From: Hyphomicrobiales bacterium | GTDB taxonomy: Bacteria; Pseudomonadota; Alphaproteobacteria; Rhizobiales; Xanthobacteraceae | Reading direction: 5' to 3' | Length of the DNA: 8,397 nt | NCBI GenBank assembly: GCA_017304505.1 | Contig: JAFKKQ010000072.1 | Location: 1 to 8,397 of the forward strand | Shown: in pieces, positions 1-7,308 of the stretch | Layout of the letters: each line of letters opens with the position of its first letter | Numbering within the stretch: the first letter of the stretch is position 1 | Translations under genes and position numbers: made by a program | Notes under the pieces: generated by a model | Told to the model about the DNA's origin: nothing | Database searches by the model: none | Seen by the model: the letters and a program-made list of their open reading frames with translations, nothing else

Positions 1-1062
1 GTCATCCTCGGCATCCAGAAACAGCCGGCCGCGGATACGCTCGCCCTGACGCACGCCATCGAGGCCGCACTGGCCGGATTGGCGCATGATATCCGCACGC
101 CGCTGACCGGCATCATGGCGCTGGCGCAACTGCTGCATGCCTCCGATCTGCCCGAACGCGAGCGACGCTGGGCCGAGGCGATCAGGAGCACGGCCGATCA
201 TCTGGCGCGGCTGACCACGGTCGTGGTCGATGCCGCCAAGGCCGGGACGACGGGGCTCGTGCTGCGCGAGCAATCCTTTGCGCTGCCTGCATTCGTCGAT
301 GCGGTGACCAGTGCGCTCACCGCCCGCGCCGAGAGCAAGGGGCTCGGTGTCGAAATCGGTGCCGCCCGCAAGCTGCCCGCCCGCGTGATCGGCGACGACG
401 TGCGGCTGCGCGGCGCGCTTGAGAACCTGATCGACAACGCCGTGAAGTTCACCGAGCGCGGCCGCATCGCCTTCTCGGTGTCGGCTGCGCCCGTTGGCAA
501 GAGCCGTGCGCCGGGTGGTCGCATGCGGCTGACGTTCACGGTCACCGACAGTGGCATCGGTATCGTCGCCGCCGATCTCAAGCGGCTGTTCCGCCCGTTC
601 GCGCAGGCGAGCGTTGCGGTGGCGCGGCGCTATGGCGGCGCCGGGCTTGGATTGGTCTTCGTCCGGCGCATCGCGCAGGCGATGGGCGGCGATCTGGTGG
701 TGGTCAGCAAGCCAGGCCTCGGCCGCGTTGTCATGGAGGCAATGCTTGGCGAGCTTGGGCATCGCGTGAGCTTTGCCGGCAGCGGCGCTGCGGCGATCGA
801 AGCCGCCACGCACACCGAGCACGATGTCGTGCTGATGGACATTGCGCTTCCGGGCATCGACGGGCTCGAAACGACACGGCGCATCCGCGCGTTGCCGGCT
901 CCGGCCGGCCGCGTTCCAATCATCGGCGTGTCCGGCCGCACCGAACCGGACGACGCCAAGGCTGCGAAGGCAGCCGGGATGAACGCTTATTTGCGCAAGC
1001 CCGCGTCGCCGGCCGCGCTTAATGAGGCGTTGCGGGCTGTGACGGCAATCAGGCGCGCTTGA
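1..1062 (+). CDS. Hybrid sensor histidine kinase, 3' part, with an apparently truncated receiver domain
   Basis: The reading frame is open from the first base, so the N-terminal sensor region lies outside the window and 353 residues are visible. The HisKA H-box (LAHDIRTPL) carries the phospho-accepting His at 85-87. The ATPase part follows in order: N-box ALENLIDNAVKFT (about 415-453), G1 DSGIGI (547-564), F-box LFRPFAQ and G2 GGAGLGL (634-654). A receiver domain then supplies the phospho-acceptor Asp (LMDI, Asp at 838-840), the conserved Ser (931-933) and the Lys (997-999, in RKP). Between SKPGLG and RVVMEAML (about 721-726) the last ATPase strand, the linker and the receiver's first strand with its acidic pair are missing, although the frame is kept. 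The protein probably binds ATP and autophosphorylates in a two-component pathway, but the receiver is unlikely to be normally phosphorylated. A TTG at 79 is only an internal codon. The stop overlaps the convergent downstream gene by 14 bases. The input signal is unknown. Confidence 0.9.
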   Translation, partial: VILGIQKQPAADTLALTHAIEAALAGLAHDIRTPLTGIMALAQLLHASDLPERERRWAEAIRSTADHLARLTTVVVDAAKAGTTGLVLREQSFALPAFVDAVTSALTARAESKGLGVEIGAARKLPARVIGDDVRLRGALENLIDNAVKFTERGRIAFSVSAAPVGKSRAPGGRMRLTFTVTDSGIGIVAADLKRLFRPFAQASVAVARRYGGAGLGLVFVRRIAQAMGGDLVVVSKPGLGRVVMEAMLGELGHRVSFAGSGAAAIEAATHTEHDVVLMDIALPGIDGLETTRRIRALPAPAGRVPIIGVSGRTEPDDAKAAKAAGMNAYLRKPASPAALNEALRAVTAIRRA

Positions 1063-1303
1063 TCAGTCCGAGAATGACCAGAAGGATGACCGCCCCGATC
1101 GTGGCGTTGATGATCGATCCGATCACGCCGCCGCCGATGTTGATGCCGAGACGCGGCAAGAGCCAGCCGGCGATGAACGCGCCGACGATGCCGACCACGA
1201 TGTTGCCGATGAGGCCAAAGCCCATGCCCTGGACCAGTTGACCGGCAAGCCAGCCGGCGACCGCACCGATAATGAGGATGACAATAATTGCTTCGAGAGC
1301 CAT
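1049..1303 (-). CDS. GlsB/YeaQ/YmgE-family small membrane protein
   Basis: This is an 84-residue, very hydrophobic, glycine-rich protein of the family once called transglycosylase-associated proteins. Three membrane segments are visible: about residues 4-24 (IIVILIIGAVAGWLAG), 29-50 (FGLIGNIVVGIVGAFIAGWLL) and 58-80 (GGVIGSIINATIGAVILLVILGL). The GWLAGQL and GNIVVGIVGAFIAGWLL blocks are typical of the family. I chose the ATG at 1301-1303 because GGGAGGA sits six bases upstream; an in-frame TTG at 1316-1318 falls inside that ribosome site and would give only five extra residues. Family members are often induced by stress or in stationary phase, but their biochemical role is not settled, and I see no general-stress promoter here. 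The gene lies downstream of the BrkB-like gene on the same strand with a 115-base gap, so it could be co-transcribed or have its own promoter. Its 3' end overlaps the convergent kinase gene. Confidence 0.88.
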   Translation of the reverse strand: MALEAIIVILIIGAVAGWLAGQLVQGMGFGLIGNIVVGIVGAFIAGWLLPRLGINIGGGVIGSIINATIGAVILLVILGLIKRA

Positions 1304-1309
1304 GCCGAT

Positions 1310-1316
1310 TCCTCCC
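1310..1316 (-). promoter_or_regulatory. Ribosome binding site of the YeaQ-like gene
   Basis: Read on the minus strand this is GGGAGGA, six bases before the ATG at 1301-1303. It is the strongest Shine-Dalgarno match in the window and decides the start of the 84-residue protein. Confidence 0.8.
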
Positions 1317-1418
1317 AATGGCGGACGCCCCGCCCGCCGATGAACGAATCAAGGCTACCTTTGGACGGTGGCCCTGTCAGCGGCCTTAAACGGGCCTTTC
1401 CCCAATACGCACCGGTAT

Positions 1419-2267
1419 TCAACCGACGCGCGGCTGCTTGCGCAGTTCGAGGACCGCCGTGTTCAACTCGGCGCCGTAAATGAAGATCGAGGCGATGAGA
1501 TAAAGGAACACCAGCGCGATCATCGCCGAGGCAAGCCCGGCGTAATAGGACACATAGGTGTAGGCGAAATCGGCGAGATAGCGGCCGAACACCTCGCCCG
1601 CGATGAGCCAGAGCACCATCGTCGCCAGCATGCCCGGCGCGATCATCGAAAGCCGCCGGCGTCCCGAGGGCAGCCACTTGTGCGCGATGAACAAGGCCGT
1701 GACCAGGACGACGGCGGTCACGGAGAAGCGCACGAAGTTGAGCATCGGCCAAAGCGGGCTGAGCCATTCGGCATGGCGCACCGCGGTGGCGAAGATCAGC
1801 GGTGCCAGCACGATGAGAAACGCCAGCGCCAGCAGCGAGACCGCCGCCACCAGCACGTAGCCGATCGACTCCAGCCGCAGCAGCCACCAGTGCCGCGGCT
1901 CGCTCAAGCCGTAGGCGCGGTTGAGGCCGATCCTCAGGCTCTCGATACCACTGGAAGCGAAGTAGATCGCGAGCGCCACGCCGATGGTGAGCACATCGCC
2001 GCGCGCGGTGGTGAGAACGTTGTGGATTTCGCGGGAGATCGGCGCCGCCACCTGCGTCGGCCACGCTTCGAGCAGGATACGGGCGGCCTCGTCCGCCAGT
2101 TCCTTGCTGCCGAAGAAGCCGGCCAGCGCAGTGACCACGATCACGAACGGAAACAACGACATCAGCGCGGACAGCGCGATGTGGCTCGCGATCGCCCAGC
2201 CGTCGTCGGCGTGGAACCGATTAAAGGCGTCGATGGCGACGCGACAGCAGAAGCGCAGGATGCGCAC
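1419..2267 (-). CDS. YihY/virulence factor BrkB family membrane protein
   Basis: This 282-residue integral membrane protein has six predicted helices, at about residues 28-52, 90-108, 135-160, 178-196, 206-228 and 245-268. The family's hallmarks are visible: an N-terminal amphipathic stretch (AIDAFNRFHADDGWAIASHIALSALMSLFPF, residues 11-41), where the polar-to-hydrophobic switch begins the first helix, and the closing block LYLIASIFIYGAELN near residues 255-269, matching the LY...GAELN ending of YihY/BrkB proteins. The family was once annotated as ribonuclease BN in error; its true function is unknown and its link to serum resistance comes from Bordetella BrkB. The start is a GTG at 2265-2267 with GGAG six bases upstream. 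The frame stays open further upstream but offers no other start. It lies 145 bases after the chemoreceptor gene and 115 before the YeaQ-like gene, all on the minus strand. Confidence 0.9.
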   Translation of the reverse strand: MRILRFCCRVAIDAFNRFHADDGWAIASHIALSALMSLFPFVIVVTALAGFFGSKELADEAARILLEAWPTQVAAPISREIHNVLTTARGDVLTIGVALAIYFASSGIESLRIGLNRAYGLSEPRHWWLLRLESIGYVLVAAVSLLALAFLIVLAPLIFATAVRHAEWLSPLWPMLNFVRFSVTAVVLVTALFIAHKWLPSGRRRLSMIAPGMLATMVLWLIAGEVFGRYLADFAYTYVSYYAGLASAMIALVFLYLIASIFIYGAELNTAVLELRKQPRVG

Positions 2268-2273
2268 CGCTTT

Positions 2274-2277
2274 CTCC
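2274..2277 (-). promoter_or_regulatory. Ribosome binding site supporting the GTG start of the BrkB-like gene
   Basis: GGAG on the minus strand lies six bases before the GTG at 2265-2267. It supports this non-ATG start; no other in-frame start codon exists further upstream. Confidence 0.6.
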
Positions 2278-2378
2278 GTGCGGGACCGGCCGCGTTTGGC
2301 ATCGCGGATTATCGTTGCGATTGCAAGAGGTCTTGGACGGCAAGCGTTCGGTCGGCAGCGCTCGGTCTATAAGCGTCT

Positions 2379-2396
2379 GGCGCGCATGCGTGCGCC
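2379..2396 (-). terminator. Short GC-rich hairpin after the chemoreceptor gene, possible weak terminator
   Basis: The 18 bases form a seven-pair stem (GGCGCAC with GCGCGCC, including one G-T/U pair) around a four-base loop, starting 16 bases past the chemoreceptor stop codon. No T-run follows in the direction of transcription, so it is not a canonical intrinsic terminator. It could be a pause or an mRNA 3'-end stabiliser, or it may be a chance product of high GC content. Confidence 0.25.
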
Positions 2397-2412
2397 GCAT
2401 GGCGACCGGGCG

Positions 2413-4407
2413 CTACGCCGCCTGCACGTCGGCGAGGAAGCGCTGGACCTCGGTGTCGAGACTTTCGGCCTCGGCCGCGAGCGTGTCGGCAAAAGTCTTG
2501 ACGTCTGCCGCCGTGGCGCGCGCGGCGGCCGTGGCGCCGGCAACCCGGCTCATGGCCTCCGCGCCGCCCTGGGCTTCGAGCGAGGCGCGGTTCACGCCGT
2601 CGGCGATGGAGGACACCGCTGCATTCTGTTCTTCGACGGTGGCTGCGACGGTCGATGCGATGGCCGACATGTCGGTGATGATCGTGTTGACCTGCCCGAT
2701 CGCCTGCGCGGAATCGGCGGCGGCGGCCTGGATGGCGCCGATCTGGCCCGCGATCTCCGCGGTGGCCTTGGCGGTCTGGGCGGCGAGCGATTTGACCTCG
2801 GAGGCGACGACGGCGAAGCCGCGGCCGGCCTCGCCGGCACGCGCGGCCTCGATGGTGGCGTTGAGCGCAAGCAGATTGGTTTGCCCGGCGATGGCTTGGA
2901 TCAGCCCGATTACTTCGCCGATGCGGGTCGCGGCATCGCCAAGCTCGGTCATGGTGTGGGCGGTCCGCCGCGCCTCGGAGACGGCGCGTGCCGCCACTTC
3001 CGTCGATTTGGCCGCCTGGCCCGCGATCTCGCCGATCGACGCCGCCAGTTCTTCCACCGAGCTTGCGGCGGAGGTCACGTTCTGCGACGCCGCGCCGACG
3101 CGGCCTTCGGCGGTGCGCGATTCGGTTTTGACCGCATCGGCGGCGTTGTTGAGATCGGCTGAGGACGTTTCAAGCTGCTGTGCGGTGTTGCGCAGATTGG
3201 CGAGCGCCTGCCGGATCGAGGTTCGGAACGAGGCGATGGCGCCGGCAACGCTTTCGCTGCGCTGCTCGCGCTCGCGTGCCGTCTCGGTTTGCGCCGAGGT
3301 CAGCCGGTCGCGCTCGATAATGTTGTCGCGGAACACGATCACCGTCCGCGCCATGGCGCCGATTTCGTCCGATGAGCGCGTGGCCGGGATTTTGGCCGAG
3401 GTGTCGCCGGCAGCCAGCCGCTTCATCGCGTCGGCAAGGCCGTTGAGCGGGTGCGCGATGCTGCGGCCGATCAGCCAGCTGAAGATCAGGCCGATGATCA
3501 CGCTCGCCAGCCCGACCCCGGCAATGATGTTCCTCGTGTGCATCTGCGACGCCGTCAGCGCCGCCGACGCGGCATCGGTGCGGGCTCGCGTCGAGTGCAT
3601 GATCTTGTCGGCGACGGGCATCATCGCCTTGGTGTTGTAATCGATCACTGCGACCGGAGGATCGACCCTGCCGATGGTCTTGATCCATTCGGCGAACATG
3701 TCGACGTAGGTCTTCACCTGGTTCGCCGTCTCTTCCTTGAGCGTGTCGGCGGCGGTGATGCCGCTCAGCACGGTCTGGAAATTCTTGTACTCGTCGAAAA
3801 ACACGACTTGCATCAGCGTGGAGCGCGTGAGCCGGTATTCGGTTTCGTAGCGGCGCATCGTGAGCAGCGGCACGAGAAGCTTGTGCGCATCGCTTTCGCT
3901 CATCCATGACATGTCTTCGTGGATCAGCCGTTCGACGGCGGCCGCGGCCTTGGCCATGCGGCTGCGCACGCCGTCCGACTCGGTGAAGCCGAGGATTTTC
4001 TGGTTGCGCGCGAGATCGTCGAACTGCGCGGCAACCTCCTCGAGCTGGGCCTTGACCGGAACGAGTTCCTTGCGCGCCGCGCCGTTGACGGACACCTCGA
4101 GGATCGGGAGGATCTGCATCGCCGAAGCGTGTGTTCTTTCGAAGTGGTGGACCAGGTCCTCGTTCGGCCGCGCCGCGAAGTCGCGCGCATCCGCCCGCAT
4201 CGTGATCAGCGCGGTCATGAACTCGCGGCTGGTATCGGCGAGGTCGGTGGCACGCTCGACGGTCTTGAAAGCGCCTTCGACTTCGTTTTCGCCAGTGACG
4301 AAAACGACGCCGTTCGCCAGGAACCCAACCACGGGGATCAGGGCCAGCAGGATGATGCGGGTGCGAACGGAGAATTTGGCAATCATGCGATTGAGCGCGA
4401 AAGTCAT
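2413..4407 (-). CDS. Methyl-accepting chemotaxis protein with a helical bimodular-type sensor domain
   Basis: This is a 664-residue transmembrane chemoreceptor. The first membrane helix is at about residues 17-37, a periplasmic domain of about 255 residues follows (38-292), and the second helix is at 293-314. A HAMP linker (about 315-367, with [10 protein letters not shown] and DEIGAM) leads to the cytoplasmic signalling coiled coil (about 390-664). The hairpin tip that contacts CheA and CheW is clear at 504-530 ([21 protein letters not shown]), followed by [14 protein letters not shown]. The size and all-helical look of the sensor, and the [10 protein letters not shown] motif (184-193), fit the HBM class known from Pseudomonas McpS, a receptor for organic acids; the ligand here is unknown. 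No C-terminal CheR-tethering pentapeptide is present; the protein ends DVQAA. I kept the ATG at 4405-4407; an ATG seven codons later lacks a better ribosome site. No che genes are nearby, so this is an orphan receptor. Confidence 0.95.
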   Translation of the reverse strand: MTFALNRMIAKFSVRTRIILLALIPVVGFLANGVVFVTGENEVEGAFKTVERATDLADTSREFMTALITMRADARDFAARPNEDLVHHFERTHASAMQILPILEVSVNGAARKELVPVKAQLEEVAAQFDDLARNQKILGFTESDGVRSRMAKAAAAVERLIHEDMSWMSESDAHKLLVPLLTMRRYETEYRLTRSTLMQVVFFDEYKNFQTVLSGITAADTLKEETANQVKTYVDMFAEWIKTIGRVDPPVAVIDYNTKAMMPVADKIMHSTRARTDAASAALTASQMHTRNIIAGVGLASVIIGLIFSWLIGRSIAHPLNGLADAMKRLAAGDTSAKIPATRSSDEIGAMARTVIVFRDNIIERDRLTSAQTETAREREQRSESVAGAIASFRTSIRQALANLRNTAQQLETSSADLNNAADAVKTESRTAEGRVGAASQNVTSAASSVEELAASIGEIAGQAAKSTEVAARAVSEARRTAHTMTELGDAATRIGEVIGLIQAIAGQTNLLALNATIEAARAGEAGRGFAVVASEVKSLAAQTAKATAEIAGQIGAIQAAAADSAQAIGQVNTIITDMSAIASTVAATVEEQNAAVSSIADGVNRASLEAQGGAEAMSRVAGATAAARATAADVKTFADTLAAEAESLDTEVQRFLADVQAA

Positions 4408-4616
4408 AATCGTGCGGCCTTCTGGCTGCGGCCGAGCCGGCTTGAAACCGGTCGGGTGTAATCACCGGCCATCAAAAGCCTGAAATTGGTTAACAATGTT
4501 GGAAATTGCTGTGTTCACACCCGATTTTGGATCGAACGCGAATTGCGAGCTCGGTTTGTGCGTTGCACACTTGAAGCCCGACGATCATCCGATGCGCCTT
4601 GAATCCGAACGCCGCA
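4408..4616. promoter_or_regulatory. Divergent intergenic region between the chemoreceptor and acyl-CoA dehydrogenase genes
   Basis: This stretch of about 209 bases must carry the promoters of both flanking genes, which are transcribed away from each other. The segment around 4478-4512 is markedly AT-rich against the surrounding coding DNA and contains GTTAAC within ATTGGTTAACAAT (4485-4497). On the minus strand this reads TTAACCAA, one base from the CtrA half-site TTAACCAT. A perfect 5-base inverted repeat with a 3-base loop, TGTGCgttGCACA, lies at 4557-4569. I could not find a convincing -35/-10 pair on either strand, so the promoters are inferred from gene arrangement only. Confidence 0.45.
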
Positions 4617-6293
4617 ATGCCGCAAGCCGATTCTGACAGCGCCGCAGATGGCGATCTTCTGCCGCTCGCGCGCGCGGCCGTGACGGCGGTCGAGTCCCTG
4701 TTCGACGATGCGCGGGGCAAGGTGTGCGCGCGCGTGGTGACGGACGGCAGCCTTGCGGCCGGGCTGCTCGATCGCGAGCAGCGCGCAACGCATGGGCTTG
4801 CCTGGCTCGCGACCTATGTCGAGGCGATACGCCAGCTTGCCGCCTATGCCGAGCGCATGCGGCACGAGGGCCGGCTGTCGGAGATCGAGACGCTGATCGT
4901 CCGCATCGGTCTTGGCGAGTATCTGGCCCAGATTCAGGGTGGCATCGCGATCAGCCAGGGCGAGGTCGTGCGCCCGGCCGATGTCGGCTTGTCGGCCGCG
5001 GCTGTGGCGGCACGGTTCACCCCGGAGGTCGAGGCCTTGATCGCGGCCGGCAACACCGCCGCGTATCGTGCGCGGCTTGTCGATCTGGTGGCCGTGGCGC
5101 ATGGGGCCACCGTCGGCGCTTGCGGTCTTGATGAAACCCTCGAAACCATTCGCGGCGAAATGCGCCGCTTCGCCGACCGCGAGGTGGTGCAGCAGGCGCA
5201 GGGCTGGCACCGCTCCAACAGCTATATCCCGCTCGAGGTGATCGCCCGGATGTCGGACCTTGGCGTGTTCGGCCTCACCATCCCGGAGGCGCTCGGCGGC
5301 ATGGGCCTCGGCAAGGAGTCGATGTGTGTCGTCTCCGAGGAACTGTCGCGCGGTTATATCGGCGTCGGCTCGCTCGGCACCCGCGCGGAGATCGCGGCCG
5401 AGCTGATCCTGGGCAGCGGCACGCAACAGCAGAAGGACCGCTGGCTGCCCGCGATCGCGGCCGGCACCGTGTTGCCGACAGCGGTGTTCACCGAACCCGA
5501 CACCGGTTCCGATCTTGCGTCGATCAAAACGCGCGCGGTTCGCGACGGTGACGTCTACAAGGTCTACGGCAACAAGACCTGGATCACCCATCCGGTGCGC
5601 GCCGACCTGATGACGCTCCTGGTCCGTACCGACCCTGCCGAGAAGGGCTATCGCGGCCTGTCGATGCTGCTGGCCGAGAAGCCGCGCGGCAGCGATGCCG
5701 AACCGTTTCCGGTTGCCGGCATCACCGGAACCGAGATCGAGGTGATCGGCTATCGCGGGATGAAGGAATACGAGATCGCCTTCGACGGATTCGAGGTGAA
5801 GGCCGAGAACCTCTTGGGCGGCGTCGAGGGGCAGGGCTTCAAGCAGCTCATGAGCACATTCGAGTCCGCTCGCATCCAGACCGCGGCGCGCGCCGTGGGC
5901 GTGGCGCAATCGGCCCTGGAACTGGCGCTGTCCTATGCGCAGAGCCGCGTGCAGTTCGGCCGGCCAATCGTGCGGTTTCCGCGCGTGGCCGACAAGATCG
6001 CGATGATGACCGTCGAGATCATGATCGCGCGCCAGCTGACTTATTTCGCCGCGCGGCAGAAGGACTCCGGGCGGCGCTGCGATCTCGAGGCCGGCATGGC
6101 CAAGCTGCTCGCTGCTCGCGTTGCCTGGGCCGCCGCCGATAACGCCGTACAGATCCACGGCGGCAACGGCTTTGCGATGGAGTTTCCGGTGTCGCGCGTC
6201 CTGTGCGATGCGCGCATCCTGTCGATCTTTGAAGGCGCGGCGGAAATCCAGGCGCAAGTGATCGCGCGCCGGCTGCTGGACGGGTCGAATTAA
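4617..6293 (+). CDS. mcd: Acyl-CoA dehydrogenase, probably (2S)-methylsuccinyl-CoA dehydrogenase
   Basis: This FAD enzyme has 558 residues, far longer than the usual 380-400 of acyl-CoA dehydrogenases, because an extra N-terminal domain of about 175 residues precedes the conserved core. Counting from the ATG, the core shows: the N-terminal helical domain (about 177-290), the flavin-contacting FTEPDTGSDLASIKT (about 291-305), the SRVQFGRPI block (443-451), QIHGGNGF (512-519) and IFEGAAEIQ (537-545), whose Glu539 aligns with the catalytic base. Length and the RGYIGVGSLGTRAEIAAELI-like core recall Mcd, which oxidises (2S)-methylsuccinyl-CoA to mesaconyl-CoA in the ethylmalonyl-CoA pathway for C2 assimilation. 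This is recalled resemblance, so the general family is certain and the substrate less so. Electrons would go to ETF, whose beta-subunit gene lies 1.5 kb downstream. The start is uncertain: an in-frame TTG at 4599 adds six residues, a stop at 4572-4574 limits the frame, and neither start has a good ribosome site. Confidence 0.85.
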   Translation: MPQADSDSAADGDLLPLARAAVTAVESLFDDARGKVCARVVTDGSLAAGLLDREQRATHGLAWLATYVEAIRQLAAYAERMRHEGRLSEIETLIVRIGLGEYLAQIQGGIAISQGEVVRPADVGLSAAAVAARFTPEVEALIAAGNTAAYRARLVDLVAVAHGATVGACGLDETLETIRGEMRRFADREVVQQAQGWHRSNSYIPLEVIARMSDLGVFGLTIPEALGGMGLGKESMCVVSEELSRGYIGVGSLGTRAEIAAELILGSGTQQQKDRWLPAIAAGTVLPTAVFTEPDTGSDLASIKTRAVRDGDVYKVYGNKTWITHPVRADLMTLLVRTDPAEKGYRGLSMLLAEKPRGSDAEPFPVAGITGTEIEVIGYRGMKEYEIAFDGFEVKAENLLGGVEGQGFKQLMSTFESARIQTAARAVGVAQSALELALSYAQSRVQFGRPIVRFPRVADKIAMMTVEIMIARQLTYFAARQKDSGRRCDLEAGMAKLLAARVAWAAADNAVQIHGGNGFAMEFPVSRVLCDARILSIFEGAAEIQAQVIARRLLDGSN

Positions 6294-6300
6294 CGTCCGC

Positions 6301-7230
6301 TCAGAGGCGGTAGCCGAGCGCGCGCAGCGACGCCGCGATGGCGTCCGGCAGCGGCGTGTGCGGCACGTCGCCGAGGAGCGCCGCAAGCTTTTCGCCGGAA
6401 ATCCGGTGGGGCACGCGCCAGAGATATTCGAGCTCCGACAATTCGCGGCTGAGCGCCATCAATTGACCGATGCTCTTGAGGAACCACCAGCTCATCGGCC
6501 GCACATTGAACTTGCTGCGGGTCACGGCTTCGATGGTTGCTATCAATTCGTTGCCGGTGATCGTATCGCCGGGAAATCCGAACGTCTCGAACGGGCCAAA
6601 GTCGGCGCGCCGCTCCGCGAGCCGCACCAGCGTCGTCGCAAAATCCGGCAGATAGGTCCAGGCGTGCGGGACGTCCATCGGTCCGGGATAGGTGAGGCGG
6701 CCCCGCTCGATGTTCTTGGTCACGACGAGGTCGAGCCACGAGCCCTTGCCGCCGCCGTAGAAATCTCCCGCGCGCAGCACGACGGCGCGCATGCCGCGGT
6801 CGCACGCCTCGCGGATGCGGTGTTCGATCTCCACTCGCATGCCGCCCTTGCGCGTGGTCGGATGCATCGGTGTGGTTTCGTCGATCACGGCGGGCATGCC
6901 GCTTCCGTAGTTCCAGACGCTGCCGGGGAACAGCAGCGTCGCGCCGTTGCTCTCGGCCGCAGCGATGGCGCCATAGGCGAGCGACAGCGCATTCCTTTGC
7001 CATTCGGTGATGACCGGATTGAGCGCGTTGAGCACGACATCGCAACCGCGCCCCGCTTCGATCGCCTCGTCGCGCGTCACCGCTTCGACAGGCTCCACCC
7101 TGTGCGGCACCGCGCCGGCGCGGCCGGGTCGAACCAATCCCTTCACCACCCAGCCCTGCCTGCGGAAGGTTTCCGCGGCCACATAGCCGAGCCGCCCGGC
7201 CGCGCCGAGCACCAGGATGCGGTTCTTCAT
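6301..7230 (-). CDS. Extended-SDR / NAD-dependent epimerase-like NAD(P)-binding protein
   Basis: This 309-residue soluble protein has an N-terminal Rossmann fold: KNRILVLGAAGRLG contains the GxxGxxG dinucleotide motif at residues 9-15, followed by a beta strand ending in GLVRPGR. Later landmarks are VVLNALNP (65-72), LLFPGSVWNYG (99-109), LRAGDFYGGG (152-161) and HAWTYLPDFA (189-198). These fit the epimerase/atypical extended SDR group. The usual catalytic YxxxK is not seen; at the expected place, after DETTPMHPT, the sequence reads TRKGGMRVEIE (126-136), which puts Lys and Arg near the Tyr and Lys positions. I recall TRKG in related rhizobial proteins, so this may be a subfamily feature rather than decay. 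The substrate is unknown. The gene is convergent with the acyl-CoA dehydrogenase, seven bases apart with no terminator between them, and divergent from the twin-transmembrane gene. The ATG at 7228-7230 lacks an obvious ribosome site. Confidence 0.87.
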   Translation of the reverse strand: MKNRILVLGAAGRLGYVAAETFRRQGWVVKGLVRPGRAGAVPHRVEPVEAVTRDEAIEAGRGCDVVLNALNPVITEWQRNALSLAYGAIAAAESNGATLLFPGSVWNYGSGMPAVIDETTPMHPTTRKGGMRVEIEHRIREACDRGMRAVVLRAGDFYGGGKGSWLDLVVTKNIERGRLTYPGPMDVPHAWTYLPDFATTLVRLAERRADFGPFETFGFPGDTITGNELIATIEAVTRSKFNVRPMSWWFLKSIGQLMALSRELSELEYLWRVPHRISGEKLAALLGDVPHTPLPDAIAASLRALGYRL

Positions 7231-7308
7231 GGCGAGACGCGCGAGGTGAAGGGCCGAAGCGCGGGACGATCAGGGCTGAGGCGGTGAGACAACATGGGGC
7301 GTACTGCT

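Noticed and set aside
79..1062. The kinase as a complete gene starting at the TTG at 79
   Set aside because: The codon lies only two residues before the phospho-accepting His, inside the H-box, and the frame is open to position 1, so the gene continues upstream.
1370..1396. GGCCC...GGGCC inverted repeat after the BrkB-like gene as a terminator
   Set aside because: The stem is only five pairs, the loop is 17 bases and no T-run follows on the minus strand, so this is within chance for such GC-rich DNA.
2308..2313. GATAAT on the minus strand as a -10 box for the BrkB-like gene
   Set aside because: It is a good -10 match about 40 bases before the start, but no acceptable -35 sequence lies 16-18 bases upstream.
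1368..2372. A 334-residue plus-strand frame, and a 313-residue minus frame at 1123-2064, over the BrkB-like gene
   Set aside because: Arg/His/Asp-rich shadow translations of the membrane-protein gene, which itself has clear helices and family motifs.
2315..3640. A 441-residue plus-strand frame opposite the chemoreceptor, and an overlapping 392-residue frame at 1984-3162
   Set aside because: Low-complexity Ala/Ser/Arg or Gly/Arg translations antisense to a clear chemoreceptor, with no domain and no ribosome site.
4515..6386. A 623-residue open frame on the minus strand across the acyl-CoA dehydrogenase gene
   Set aside because: It is rich in Arg, His, Gly and Ala with no recognisable domain. 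It mirrors a strongly conserved plus-strand enzyme; such frames are common opposite GC-rich genes.
6358..7287. A 309-residue plus-strand frame antisense to the SDR-like gene
   Set aside because: No recognisable domain; the opposite strand encodes a well-formed Rossmann protein.
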